A stretch of DNA of 64,000 bases from Maniola hyperantus (Eukaryota > Arthropoda > Insecta > Lepidoptera > Nymphalidae), in the NCBI RefSeq assembly GCF_902806685.2, contig NC_048556.1:9014734-9078733 (forward strand), read 5' to 3'. A program made the translations under genes and the position numbers. Positions 19,851-29,514 of the stretch are shown here, one piece after another; position 1 is the stretch's first letter, and every line of letters begins with the position of its first letter. The notes under the pieces were generated by a model. It was not told where the DNA came from and made no database searches. It saw only the letters and a list, made by a program, of their open reading frames with translations.

Positions 19851-21087
19851 ATGTAGGGACGGATAGCGGTTCGACCACTGACCTCTACTAATATAGGTAA
19901 GTAGGCACGCTGGACCTACGATTGCCGACCTGTTTTTGAAGAATTTTGATTTTCGCCATTTTGGTGCTGATAGAAGCAGTGAGCGTCATGTGAGCGTACT
20001 CGGAAAGAAATTTTAGTGATTAGACATCTATCAACATAGTGCCTACACGAAGACAAACTGTCAAATTTAATCACCGGTACGTTGAGGGGCTTAGACTGCA
20101 TCATCACTTACCACCAGGTGAGATTGTAGTCATCGGCTAACTTCTGAATCAAAAAATCAGCTCTCATCAAATACTGTCATTTTATATTATGGTACACGTT
20201 TTCCAGTCTACCTACCTACTTGAATATGTCGTGAAAAGCGTCGAGAGTTGATATCTTTTTTTTAACTTGGCTTGCGTATGACTGTAATGATACCAATTAT
20301 TATCTGTAGCTGTACAAAATCTCCATACCGAAAAATCGGCTAAGTTATAGCCGATTTTTACACAGTTAACGTTAACTTGAAAAAGTACAGGGCAGGCAGA
20401 GTTAAGTTAACCTTAACAAGGTGTGAATATAATAGCATTTTCCTTTGGCTCTTAAATTAAAGGCTGTATAAAATTTTGCCGTTCGAAATTCGAATTCCAC
20501 TGAATATTTCGTTAGCATATTTTTGTTCGTATATTGGATCGTAAAAACATTATGTTTTTTTTGTCGCGGCTTTGCTGATGTTACTTTCAAGTAATTTGGG
20601 TCAATGGAAAATAACAATGCTAAGTACCTACTTACTGTGAAAATATAATATTTCATAAATTATTATGCTTTGAGGATTTACTACTTTGCTTTGAATATCG
20701 CTGGTTCGTTGAATATGTTATTTTGATAAGACATCGGCTTTTAAATTTGAAATATAATTATTTAAAACACAATTTTTGAAATGAAATGAATTGTTTTATT
20801 TGTTTGAATATGGAAGAATTTGGATTAATAATAATTATGGATGAATTTGGATGATGTGGAAATTCAAAAGAATTTATATTGTTGAACTAGTTAATGCCCG
20901 GCATGCGTTATAATGAAACTTGTGCTCCGCCTATTTATTACCTTGTTGCAAACCACAACAACAACAGTACAAAATTTCAACTCAATTGGATGAATGATCG
21001 CAAGTGCTTAGACAATGAACACATAGACAGACAAACTTTAAATTTATACATAAAAATTCTAAGCAGGGAGGCTATGGCATAAAATGG
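19851..21087. other. AT-rich DNA with an S2 scrap and a perfect hairpin
   Basis: About 20085-20150 matches the S2 3' end (GACTGCATCATCACTTACCA). At 20333-20360 AAAAATCGGCT and AGCCGATTTTT form an 11-bp stem. Near 20886 CTAGTTAATGCCCGGCATGC may be a worn HelA 3' end on the minus strand. No gene seen. Confidence 0.4.
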
Positions 21088-21365
21088 TTCATTATCATCA
21101 TCATCATCAACCGATAGACGTCCACTGCTGGACATAGGTCTCTTGTAGGGACTTCCACACGCCACGGTCTTTTGCCGCCTGAATCCAGCGGCTCCCTGCG
21201 ACTCGTCTGATGTCGTCCGTCCACCTAGTGGGGGATCTTCCAATACTGCGTCTTCCGCTGCGAGGTCGCCATTCCAGCACCTTGGGACTCCAACGTCTAT
21301 CGGTTTTACAAACTATGTGCACTGTCCATTGCCACTTCAGCTTCGCAACCCGTTGAGCTATACCT
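21088..21365 (-). pseudogene. RTE-type LINE, C-terminal end, second copy
   Basis: The minus-strand frame 21322-21107 reads KVLEWRPRSGRRSIGRSPTR, DDIRRVAGSRWIQAAKDRGV and WKSLQETYVQQWTSIG then stop. The tail of five GAT repeats shows as ATCATCATCATCATC at 21092. Unlike the copy at 4030, this frame is intact across the segment. It is 5' truncated to about 90 codons, with no catalytic region. Confidence 0.7.
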
Positions 21366-21776
21366 ATTGGTCAGTACGACCAAATCAACGAGTGTGATTT
21401 GGGTGAAATTACTAATACATTGAAGTAAATTTTGTGGGGTTTAACGTAAAATAAAGTTTCTAAAGTAAATAAGAAAAGCTGAAAATAGAATGAACCTGTT
21501 TTATATGTTAAAAAATACGTTGTACAGGGAACTAAGAGGGCAGGCTGCAGCGGGCGAAAGGACCGTTGATTTTGTTTTGGCGCACGGCCAATCGCCTGTG
21601 GTGACTTACTTTTGCAGCAAACTTTATTTTCTTAGAAGCCACGAAGGTATATTGAAAGTGGTAGATAAATAGGAAAGCTTTTTATAGTAGTAGACAAGTG
21701 TACGAGTACATTTTTCATTTTGTGTATTATTAGTAGGTATGTACCTACTGTGTATATAATCTAATGTATAATAATA
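21366..21776 (+). other. Unassigned; contains a 60-codon frame of uncertain status
   Basis: The frame 21490-21672 includes RELRGQAAAGERTVDFVLAH with balanced codons and is preceded by ACGTTGTACAG, a possible acceptor. No domain recognised, and a chance frame is equally likely. Confidence 0.3.
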
Positions 21777-22367
21777 CTAGCTTCTGCCCACGGCTTCGCC
21801 CGCGTGGCCTACAGGAAACAAATGGCATTTTTTTCAGAAACAAACATTATAACATTAAGACGCGCACCCTGAACAGCACCGAATAACACATATAACCTTC
21901 CAACCCCCATTTCATCCCATTAGGGGGGGGGGGGGGTTAAATTCGTTTCTTAGCTGACACCTAACCTCAAGAAAAAACCTACTTTCCAAATTTCAAGTTA
22001 ATAATATCAATAATTTAAACTTTCCCATACAAACTTTCATCCCCTATTTTACCACCCTTATGGGCGAATTTTTCAAAAATCCTGAAACACGTATTTCTTC
22101 ATTTGTGACTGAGAACCCAAATACAAATTTTCATGCAAATAACTTGAAAATTGACGGACTTTCATACAAACTTCCATCCCCTATTTAACCCACTTAGGGG
22201 TGGAATTTTGAAAAATCCTTTCTTAGTGGATACCTACTCTTTACAAAGAATAGACCCTCCAAATTTCATGTCTTCAGGACCAGCGGTTTAGGCTGTGCGT
22301 TGATATATATGTCAGTCAGTCAGTCAGTCAGGACTTTGAATTTTATTTATATAAAAATAATATAAGA
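21777..22367 (-). mobile_element. HelD Helitron-like element, about 590 bp
   Basis: The plus-strand left edge is CTAGCTTCTGCCCACGGCTT and the right edge is TCAGTCAGTCAGGACTTTGA, then ...AAGA before T22368. It is the reverse counterpart of 14909-15384, with the same repeated CCCCTATTTAACCCACTTAG blocks. A G12 run lies near 21926. Confidence 0.7.
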
Positions 22368-22414
22368 TTATACCTAGGGCCATTTTCGGCTGCCGCACCA
22401 ACCCGTGCTTTCGT

Positions 22415-22562
22415 GATTCCTTTCGTCAAAGGTTGCCTGGAAGAGATCGCTTCAGCGATAAGGCCGTCTTTGCATGCTACAGCTAATAGATTAAGATCCT
22501 TGTATGTTTTTTCAATGTTTACTTTGTGTTGTGTGCAATAAAGTTTAAAATAATAATGATAA
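22415..22562 (+). mobile_element. LINE 3' end fragment
   Basis: GTGATTCCTTTCGTCAAAGG, GGAAGAGATCGCTTCAGCGA and TGTGCAATAAAGTTTAAAAT, ending in AATAATG repeats. I recall this block as a common lepidopteran LINE 3' UTR with its own AATAAA; the clade is not assigned. Confidence 0.5.
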
Positions 22563-22569
22563 TAATTTT

Positions 22570-22686
22570 TCAGTTTTTCCCGTTAAATTACAAAAAATCG
22601 GCCTCTCTTTTATAAAGGAAACTTGTGTGCAAAATTTCAGCATTCTAGATTCAAGGGTTTTCGCTGGGCGTTGATGAGTCAGCTAG
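22570..22686 (+). mobile_element. Helitron-like scrap
   Basis: TTGTGTGCAAAATTTCAGCA, GCTGGGCGTTGATGAGTCAG, then CTAG at the end. It resembles part of HelB/HelD in mixed order. A related scrap lies at 53310-53400. Confidence 0.4.
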
Positions 22687-23056
22687 TGCAATTGCAGGAT
22701 TTGCAACTTTGCAAAGGTTTTCAATTGTGCATTGTATGGTCTAAGTACATTTTCTGAGGATGCTACGGTGTTGGAGCGAAACGTGTGTTGAGTGTGTTTT
22801 AATTTTTAGTTTAATTTAATTTATATTTGGGGGGGTTTTTCTGGTTCTAATTCGGTACGTTTTGCTTGCTAGTTGGCTGACTTTTCCTGCATGTTTAGTA
22901 TTGGGAGGGCGGGTGGTATATATCGCATGTTGCATGTAACCATACATATAGGTCTGTTTAAGCTTTTGGTTCATTGTATGAAATGATGATATGATGATGA
23001 CTTTAAAACCAGTCAATTTAGTTTAGCTTAGAGATTGAGTAGGTTCAACCAAAATA
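22687..23056 (+). repeat. Possible Penelope-like terminal region
   Basis: At 22754-22783 the order CTGAGGAT, a GCTAC/GGAGC stem, then GAAACG resembles the hammerhead-like core in terminal repeats of Penelope-like elements. No GIY-YIG or reverse transcriptase frame is nearby. A T7-like scrap (ATTTAGTTTAGCTTAGAGAT) lies at about 23016. Confidence 0.35.
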
Positions 23057-23195
23057 AAAACCGCCGAATTTCTTGCTGGTTCTTCTCGGTAGGAACGGCA
23101 TTCCGAACCAGTGGTAAATTAAAACTACCTGACGCACTTTTAAAAAGTTTACATGAATAAAAAAACATTCTATTCTATTCAATTCTATTCTAATA
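23057..23195 (+). mobile_element. LX LINE 3' end with (ATTCT)n tail
   Basis: GCTGGTTCTTCTCGGTAGGA, ATTCCGAACCAGTGGTAAAT, GTTTACATGAATAAAAAAAC, then ATTCTATTCTATTCAATTCT. It lies next to the triplicated unit. Confidence 0.65.
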
Positions 23196-23265
23196 GTCCA
23201 CTAACTAACACTAATTATATCGAAACAGCGCTTACAATTATACCCGTTAAATTTTAACTGTGCCG

Positions 23266-23520
23266 TTAACTCGATTCAGACAAAATCTCATTGACTACCA
23301 ACATTACATAAACTGCAGTTATTGAACAGGTAATAAACGCCCACATTAGAGCCATTCCTACACATTGAAACTTGGCATAATCTCCAATAGACCGCCCACG
23401 TTCAGTGAATAATTTTATTGCCATACAGCCTGTACCCGAACGGAACAATTTGTGATAGTTATTGCACGAGTGCTCCTTTCCAATTGGAGTCAAAACCACA
23501 GAATACTCAATAGTAGGTAT
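23266..23520 (-). CDS. Unidentified small frame / possible terminal exon, copy 1
   Basis: The frame runs from a possible splice acceptor (AG just right of 23520) as IPTIEYSVVLTPIGKEHSCN onward to TAA at 23266; there is no ATG start within it. A hydrophobic stretch near the end (VGMALMWAFIT with SITAVYVMLVV) could be one or two membrane segments. There are three or four cysteines depending on copy. This copy lacks FRA where copies 2 and 3 have AFITFRACSIT. No family recognised. It could be the last exon of a duplicated membrane-protein gene or a fortuitous frame in a repeat; the same frame being kept in copy 2 is mild support for the first. Confidence 0.35.
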   Translation of the reverse strand: MPTIEYSVVLTPIGKEHSCNNYHKLFRSGTGCMAIKLFTERGRSIGDYAKFQCVGMALMWAFITCSITAVYVMLVVNEILSESS

Positions 23521-23598
23521 CTTACAATGTAAAACTCAATTGGATATGACTCAGAGGAGCCCTTTCACCGTTGTTCCTACTTTCCAAAGTAATATGAG

Positions 23599-23778
23599 GT
23601 ACAGTACGCGCCAAAAAATTATGTACATCGACCTTTAGAATGAGATTTCAGCTTTGTAGAGCGTTGTCTCTGTCACTAATATGACGTTTTGTTAGTCTCA
23701 ACGACAGAGACAGTGCTCTACAAAACCGCTATCACTTTCTAAAGGTTGATGTACATTATTTTCTGACGTGTACTGTAC
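23599..23778. mobile_element. T1 MITE, well-kept copy in unit 1
   Basis: 180 bp. The arms GTACAGTACGCGCCAAAAAA and (complement) GTACAGTACACGTCAGAAAA extend about 42 bp inverted with few mismatches. Its presence in units 1 and 2 only dates it before their split. Confidence 0.8.
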
Positions 23779-23857
23779 AACACCCTATTGTCCATACAAG
23801 TGGTCCTAATTATTGAAACAGCGGTCACGTTATGTCCGTTAAATTTTAACTGTGCCA

Positions 23858-24121
23858 TTAACTCGATTCACACAAAATCTCATTGACTACCAACATTACA
23901 TAAACTGCGGTTATTGAACAGGCACGAAAGGTAATAAACGCCCACATTAGAGCCATTCCTACACATTGAAACTTGGCATAATCTCCAATAGACCGCCCAC
24001 GTTCAGTGAATAATTTTATTGCCATACAGCCTGTACCCGAACGGAACAATTTGTGATAGTTATTGCACGAGTGCTCCTTTCCAATTGGAGTCAAAACCAC
24101 AGAATTCTCAATAGTAGGTAT
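23858..24121 (-). CDS. Unidentified small frame / possible terminal exon, copy 2
   Basis: As copy 1 but with the extra FRA residues, ending VNEILCESS then TAA at 23858. The open region starts at the same AG (just right of 24121). Differences from copy 1 are few, and none breaks the frame. Function unknown; see copy 1 for alternatives. Confidence 0.35.
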   Translation of the reverse strand: MPTIENSVVLTPIGKEHSCNNYHKLFRSGTGCMAIKLFTERGRSIGDYAKFQCVGMALMWAFITFRACSITAVYVMLVVNEILCESS

Positions 24122-24198
24122 CTTACAATGTAAAACTCAATTGGATATGACTCAGAGGAGCCCTTTCACCGTTGTTCCTACTTTCCAAAGTAATATGA

Positions 24199-24378
24199 GT
24201 ACAGTACGCGCCAAAAAATAATGTACATCGACCTTTAGAATGAGATTTCAGCTTTGTAGAGCGTTGTCTCTGTCACTAATATGACGTTTTGTTAGTCTCA
24301 ACGACAGAGACAGTGCTCTACAAAACCGCTATCACTTTCTAAAGATTGATGTACATTATTTTCTGACGTGTACTGTAC
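24199..24378. mobile_element. T1 MITE, copy in unit 2
   Basis: Nearly identical to 23599-23778 and at the same place in the unit, so it was copied with the unit rather than inserted afresh. Confidence 0.8.
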
Positions 24379-24457
24379 AACACCCTATTGTCCATACAAG
24401 TGGTCCTAATTATTGAAACAGCGGTCACGTTATGTCCGTTAAATTTTAACTGTGCCA

Positions 24458-24724
24458 TTAACTCGATTCACACAAAATCTCATTGACTACCAACATTACA
24501 TAAACTGCAGTTATTGAACAGGCACGAAAGGTAATAAACGCCCACATTAGAGCCATTCCTACACATTGAAACTTGGCATAATCTCCCATAGACCGCCCAC
24601 GTTCAGTGAATAATTTTATTGCCATACAGCCTGTACCCGAATGGAACAATTTGTGATAGTTATTGCACGAGTAACCTCCTTTCCAATTGGAGTTTAAACC
24701 ACAGAATTCTCAATAGTATATACC
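24458..24724 (-). pseudogene. Unidentified small frame, copy 3, frameshifted
   Basis: The 3' part (SGTGCMAIKLFTERGRSMGD through NEILCESS and stop) is open. Two extra bases near 24672 (GGTTACTCG against GCACTCG on the minus strand) shift the frame upstream, and the acceptor region is altered. Treated as a broken copy. Confidence 0.5.
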
Positions 24725-24849
24725 TTACTCAATTTGATATGGCTCAAAGGAGCCCTTTCACCATGGTTCCTACTTTCCAAAATAACATTACGTATACAGT
24801 CTATACCCGTCTCAAACTGGTGCGGTATAGCTCGGTGGTGCGTTGCAGT

Positions 24850-25466
24850 TAGAGGATTCGATCTCGGGATCCCGGGATCCCGGTCATATTTTAGTCCCGA
24901 AATTTTCGGGATCAAATTTAATGAATCCCGGGATTTTCGGGATTGATACATTTTTTAAATAAGTCAATAAAAATTTGCGTGAAACGAAACGTACTTACCT
25001 TGATTTGACATTTTGACAGCCATCTTGTTTACAAAGCTGATTTCATTTGTTTTTCTAACGACCGGTACCGGATTATGCGTAAAAGTGTGTAAAAATTCCG
25101 CTTCACATCGTGTAAGTATTGATATATTTTTTTGTTTATTGGTGATAATCAATGAAATTATTAAAAGCAACAATGCATTAATGTGTCTGAGTAAATATAG
25201 ATGAAAATGTACAAGTGTTATTTTCTTTAGCTCTAAGAGGTTATGTTAATGTCGTACATAGACCTAAATGTTCTTTTCATTTTTATTTAGGTTTAAGAAG
25301 TAGATATATGTCCTCACAAAACTAAAAGATAAATAAAGAATTGATTTTAGTATGTTTTACTGTCTTTTTTTACCACTTTCCATTACAATTACAATCCCGG
25401 GACTATCCCGGGATCCCGGGATTATCTACAGTTAATTACACAAATCCACCGGGATCGAATCCTCTA
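24850..25466. mobile_element. hAT-like non-autonomous element, 617 bp, intact ends
   Basis: Exact 14-bp inverted ends TAGAGGATTCGATC / GATCGAATCCTCTA, flanked by a perfect 8-bp duplication, GTTGCAGT (24842-24849 and 25467-25474). Sub-terminal regions are rich in CCCGGGATCCCGGG-type repeats on both sides. No transposase: the frames inside are under 90 codons. The 8-bp duplication and TAG ends fit the hAT superfamily. Confidence 0.8.
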
Positions 25467-25479
25467 GTTGCAGTATGTA

Positions 25480-25745
25480 TAGAGCGGTGGTGGCCTATAG
25501 TGGTTAGGACGTCGATCTACTTTCGGGAGGTCAGGGGTTAGATCCATGTCACGCATTTCTAACTTTTAGGAGATGTGTGCGTTTTAAGCAATTAAAATCT
25601 CTTGCTTTAACGGTGAAAGAAAACATCGTGAGGAGACCTGCATGCCTGAGAGCTCCATAACGTTCTCAAAGGTGTGTGAAATCTGGAAATCCGCACTGGG
25701 TGTAGCAGACATGGCATAAACCCTCTTCATTCTTAGAGGAGGAAA
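25480..25745 (+). mobile_element. S1 SINE, nearly full length without tail
   Basis: GTGGTGGCCTATAGTGGTTA (A box), AGGGGTTAGATCCAT (weak B box), CTTGCTTTAACGGTGAAAGA, CTGCATGCCTGAGAGCTCC and TTCATTCTTAGAGGAGG in order. Confidence 0.75.
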
Positions 25746-26037
25746 AAACATATCTTTATTTTTCCTACAGTAAAACTTATTTTACCCGATTAGCCCCAAA
25801 ACTAAAGAATATGAAAGTCATACCATATTTTTCGTAGTAAAATATTCCGAGTAACAACCGATAATCGTGAGTGAATACCTTTTAAGGGAGCACTTAGTAG
25901 GTAAGATGATCGTCCTGTACTGTACGGTATCACTTGGAAATTGAGCATTCGATATTCCCGCAAAGTTATGAAGTGGGATACGTCTCAGTAGTTCACAGCC
26001 GCAATGCTTCAGTTTACACTTACCTACCTTCTTGCTT
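25746..26037. other. Unassigned DNA
   Basis: Nothing recognised. Confidence 0.3.
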
Positions 26038-26279
26038 GCAGGTGATGCCCGCGACTTTGTCCGCGTGGAATTAGGTTTTTTAAAAATCCCGTGGGAACTC
26101 TTTGATTTTTCGGGATAAAAATTAGCCTATGTCACTCTCCAGGTCTTTATCTATACCCATGCAAAAAATCACGTCAATCCGTTGCACCGTTGCGACGTGA
26201 TTGAAGGACAAACCAACAAACCAACAAACCAATAAACCAACAAACAAACACATTTTCGCATTTATAATAAGGGTACTGA
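26038..26279 (-). mobile_element. HelA Helitron-like element, mutated 3' end
   Basis: The plus-strand left edge reads GCAGGTGATGCCCGCGACTT, where GCAG replaces CTAG. The right edge is ATTTATAATAAGGGTACTGA, before T. Repeated CCAACAAAC blocks are prominent. Confidence 0.7.
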
Positions 26280-26296
26280 TATAATAAGTGTACTGA

Positions 26297-26525
26297 CTAG
26301 CTTATGCTCGCGACTTTGTCCGCGTGGACTACACAAATTTCAAACCACTATTTCACCCCCTTAGGGGTTGAATTTTCAAAAATCCTTTCTTAACGGATGC
26401 CTACGTCATAATAGCTATCTGCGTACCAAATTTCAGCCCGATCCGTCCAGTAGTTGAGCTGTGCGTTGATAGATCAGTCTGTCAATCAGTCAGTCACCTT
26501 TTCCTCTTATATATTTAGAAGAAGA
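26297..26525 (-). mobile_element. HelB Helitron-like element
   Basis: CTAGCTTATGCTCGCGACTT at the left and CCTCTTATATATTTAGAAGA at the right, with A and T flanks. It lies 17 bp from the HelA element to its left, in the same orientation. Confidence 0.75.
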
Positions 26526-26562
26526 TTACAGTCGATCCACGGACACAATAGGGATGATGATG

Positions 26563-26603
26563 CCCTGCCAGACGCCCTTAAAGTTTAACGGTGTCTGGCA
26601 GGG
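26563..26603. repeat. 14-bp-stem hairpin
   Basis: CCCTGCCAGACGCC and GGTGTCTGGCAGGG face each other across a 13-base loop (one G-T pair). GTGTCTGGCA recurs at 26630. Confidence 0.7.
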
Positions 26604-26639
26604 GGTTGCCACGATACTATTAGGTAAGTGTCTGGCAAT

Positions 26640-26835
26640 GCATGACGTGATTTCTAATACTATTTCGAAAAAGATATGAAAAAAATAGATTTTACACTTT
26701 GACGTAAGATTTTTTTACACCTTAATAAAGGTGGCTTTGGGAGATAACAGGTAATCCTGTAAAACCTGTTATCTCCCAAAGTCACCATGATCCAAACTTC
26801 ATAGTCGCTGATCGTTCCTCCCTGTGTTAGGGACA
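26640..26835 (-). repeat. Dispersed repeat H, copy 1, with internal hairpin
   Basis: In reverse it matches 46610-47005 (GAACGATCAG...ATGAAGTTTG, then GATAACAGGT, then AAATCACGTCATGCATTG). Here CTTTGGGAGATAACAGGTAA is followed after a short loop by its complement, so the block is locally duplicated in inverted form (26734-26782). Confidence 0.6.
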
Positions 26836-27218
26836 ATACCCAGAGAAATTTTCAGCTTTTATAAATTTTCAGCTTTTATAAGTTTGGCACGCGCTGGCTG
26901 AGTCCATTTGTGTTAATAGTTAAATGTTTGAGGTTATCTATCTAGTAGGTATCTAACTTTTTTCTTGTCTCGTACGATCTCGATACGTTCAATATTGATC
27001 GTTCACTCTGATATTGATACCGGTGTCGACTAGGGTCGCAGAAAATTAAGAAGTCTATTGTGAGCGTCGCATTCTTTCCCCCCTTTAATTAAAATTTCTC
27101 ACCGACGACGACGACGGTCTTCGATATTAATTTTTCTGCTTTTAATTACGATATTGGTAAGATGGAAAAGGCTTCAATGTTCTGAACTATTTTTTACAAA
27201 TTCTTACGAAATATTGTT
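26836..27218. other. Unassigned DNA
   Basis: A short direct repeat (ATTTTCAGCTTTTATAA twice near 26850). No gene or element recognised. Confidence 0.35.
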
Positions 27219-27668
27219 AAAAAAACCGGCCAAGTGCGAGTCAGGCTGGCGCAACGAGGGTTCCGTACTACAGTCGTATTTTTTCGAAATTTTGCACGAT
27301 AATTCTAAAACTATGATACATAAAAATAAATAAAAATCTGTTTTGAAATGTACAGATGAAGACCTTTCATATGATAGGTACCCCACTTGATATAGTTATC
27401 TTACTTCGAAAATTGAAAATATTGAATATTAGTTCACAACCACAATTTAATTTTTTTTGTGTGATGTAACAACAAATTCACGGGTTTCAGATTTTCCCCC
27501 GAATGTCAGCTGTAAGACTACCTCATACCATCAGGCCTACCTGCCAAATTTCATCATTCTTGGTCAACGGGAAGTACTCTGTAGGTTTCTTGACAGACCG
27601 ACAGACGGACAGACAACAAAGTAATCCTATAAGGGTTCCGTTTTTCCTTTTGAAGTACGGAACCCTAA
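27219..27668 (+). repeat. P repeat, near full length
   Basis: AAAACCGGCCAAGTGCGAGT at the left, GAGGGTTCCGTACTACAGTC, CCCACTTGATATAGTTATCT, a CAGACGGACAGACAACAAAG block, and GTACGGAACCCTAA at the right. The GGTTCCGTAC near the left and GTACGGAACC at the right are inverted. No coding frame. I know it as a very common lepidopteran repeat, but its class is not clear to me. Confidence 0.7.
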
Positions 27669-27784
27669 AACAATATTTTGTTCAGGGTGGGTGCGGCGGG
27701 TGGCCTCATAGCAACAGCGTATGTTAGTCGATTGTACTGGGTAAGCAACGTTGACCCGAGTTGGTAAATAATGATTGGAGCATC

Positions 27785-27850
27785 CCTAGATGCCGGTACG
27801 GTAGAAGTTAGCCACGGACAATACCTCCCATCAGACCAGATCCGTGCCAA
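27785..27850 (-). mobile_element. S2 SINE scrap
   Basis: GCCGGTACGGTAGAAGTTAG and CCTCCCATCAGACCAGATC match the S2 middle in reverse. Confidence 0.45.
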
Positions 27851-27854
27851 CTTC

Positions 27855-28165
27855 ATCGTCATCATCACGATCAACCCATCACCGGCTCACTACAGAGAAC
27901 GGATCTCCTCTCAGAGTGAAGGATTTTGGATATAGTCTACCACGCTGGCCATGTGCGGATTGGTAGACTACACACACATTTGAGAACATTACGGAGAACT
28001 CTCAGGCATGCAGGTTTCCTCACGATGTTTTCCTTCACCGTTAAAGCAAGTGATACTTAATTAAAGCGCACATAACTCCAAAAAGTTAGAGGTGCGTGCC
28101 CGGGATTGAACCCCCGACCTCCGATTAGAAGGCGGACGTCCTAAGCACTAGGCTATTACAGCTTA
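27855..28165 (-). mobile_element. S1 SINE, full length
   Basis: Minus-strand head AATAGCCTAGTGCTTAGGAC (A box), then GGGGGTTCAATCCCGGGCAC (B box), TGCTTTAACGGTGAAGGAAA, and near the tail GAGCCGGTGATGGGTTGATC with GTGATGATGACGATG. This is the best S1 reference copy in the window. Confidence 0.8.
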
Positions 28166-28202
28166 AAAGCTGACAACTTAAAAATAATAAATTTTAAAAT
28201 TG

Positions 28203-28270
28203 ACCCTAACGAGGATCGAAACCTCAATTTATAAGACGACAACTCTTATTACTGCGCAAGAGAGGTCATC
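28203..28270 (-). mobile_element. S4 tRNA-like SINE head
   Basis: On the minus strand TCTCTTGCGCAGTAATAAGA (A-box-like) and TTGAGGTTTCGATCCTCG (B box) are spaced as in a tRNA. No acceptor stem closes it, so it is a SINE or tRNA relic. Confidence 0.5.
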
Positions 28271-28601
28271 AAGTTTTCTTTATGAACCTTTTATATACAG
28301 GACGACTTATAGACAAAAATGTTATTCCTGTAAAGTCTTGTGAAGAAAAGCTTAAAGAACTTTAAGTGTTTATACGCTTGAAGCCTTAAAGCTTAAAAGC
28401 CGTCGAGGAAGATGACAGAAAAGTGCCATTGTGATATCTGAATTGAATTTCTATTGCAAACTTGACAAAAGCGACAAAAGAAACGTGTGACAGTAGATTC
28501 ATTCTTTGAAATGCGAGTATCTTTGGAAGGCCATAAGAGATTTAGTGAGCTGAATTATTGTCTGCCTAAATGCAGATAATAGCTCTAAAAGATATTTTGA
28601 G
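28271..28601. other. Unassigned DNA
   Basis: Several AAGCTTAAAG-type short repeats near 28345-28400. Nothing else recognised. Confidence 0.3.
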
Positions 28602-28795
28602 CTAGATGATGCCCACGACTTAGTCCGCGTGTAGGTTTTTGAAAATCCCATAGGAAATCTTTAACTTCTCGGGATTTTTAGTAGGATGTGTCATTTTCCA
28701 GGTCTTCAACTATACCCATGCAGAAAAACACGTCAATCCTACGTGATTGAAGGACAAACCAACAAACACACTATCAATTTTATGTTGCCCATTGA
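28602..28795 (-). mobile_element. HelA Helitron-like element, 5' end worn
   Basis: CTAGATGATGCCCACGACTT at the left, then GGTTTTTGAAAATCCCATAG and CAGGTCTTCAACTATACCCA. The right edge is diverged after CCAACAAACACAC. Confidence 0.6.
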
Positions 28796-28854
28796 TAAGT
28801 CTCGTTTTCCAGCTCTAAATATACTATTCATAAAAGCTAAATTTATACGAGATC

Positions 28855-28997
28855 TACAGTACGCGGCAGAAAATAATGTACATCGACCTTTAGAAGGAGA
28901 TAACGGATTTGTAAAGCATTCTCTCTGTCGTTGAGACCGACAAAACGTCATATGAGTGACAGAGACAACGCTCTACAAAGCCGAGATGTCATTCTAA
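28855..28997. mobile_element. T1 MITE, right end missing
   Basis: TACAGTACGCGGCAGAAAAT and TGTACATCGACCTTTAGAAG, through CGACAAAACGTCATATGAGT, to ATGTCATTCTAACGTAC. The right terminus is replaced. Confidence 0.65.
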
Positions 28998-29514
28998 CGT
29001 ACTTGATGATAAAAAACTTTTGTGAAATATGTTGTGAAAAAGATTTGACGGAGTTACGTAGTACTTAACATCGACAAGAAATATAATTTCCTATTTTTCA
29101 GGATAAAAACTATCCCATGGTATCCTATCCGGTCTTTCCTATCCTGCAGTAGCATCACCAAAAAATATAATTCCCTATTTTTCGGTATTAAAACTATAAC
29201 ATAGTATGTCGTTCCTATCCTACATTATATACTTGGTGGTTCTACGTACGTAGCATGCGAGCTACGTACGTAGAACCGGGCAAAATATTGTCCAAAAGGG
29301 CGTGAGGCAAACAGAGGTCTACAACATAATTGAATGCCACACGTGTCTAGCTTTTGGCGCATAGCCTTCCATATTGCTTCGTAATATTTCCCAAGCGATT
29401 TCTTTCTTACCATCTTTCGTATGTAAGCGACAGCTTATTTAATCTGGCATTAAGAGCATCTCTGCCTGAGACGTACTCGATATTAGCTCTATTTGAATAT
29501 AGACTAATATAAAT
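28998..29514. repeat. Two 80-bp direct repeats and a 17-bp perfect hairpin
   Basis: TATAATTTCCTATTTTTCAG...TTTCCTATCC (about 29082) recurs as TATAATTCCCTATTTTTCGG...TTCCTATCC (about 29165). At 29238-29277 GGTTCTACGTACGTAGC and its complement pair over a 6-base loop. No gene. Confidence 0.6.

Larger units (their letters stand above)
23214..24800 (-). repeat. Tandem triplication, unit about 600 bp
   Basis: Three head-to-tail copies start near 23214, 23812 and 24412; matched points lie 592 and 600 bp apart. Units 1 and 2 each carry a T1 MITE at the same place; unit 3 lacks it. Units 2 and 3 share a 9-base block (GCACGAAAG on the plus strand) missing from unit 1. Each holds the same minus-strand frame. 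Unit 3 is the most diverged at its right end. Confidence 0.9.

Noticed and set aside
27980..28165. tRNA gene
   Set aside because: A and B boxes are present, but no paired acceptor stem; it is the head of an S1 SINE. The same applies to 4388, 8280, 28203, 31640 and 49434.
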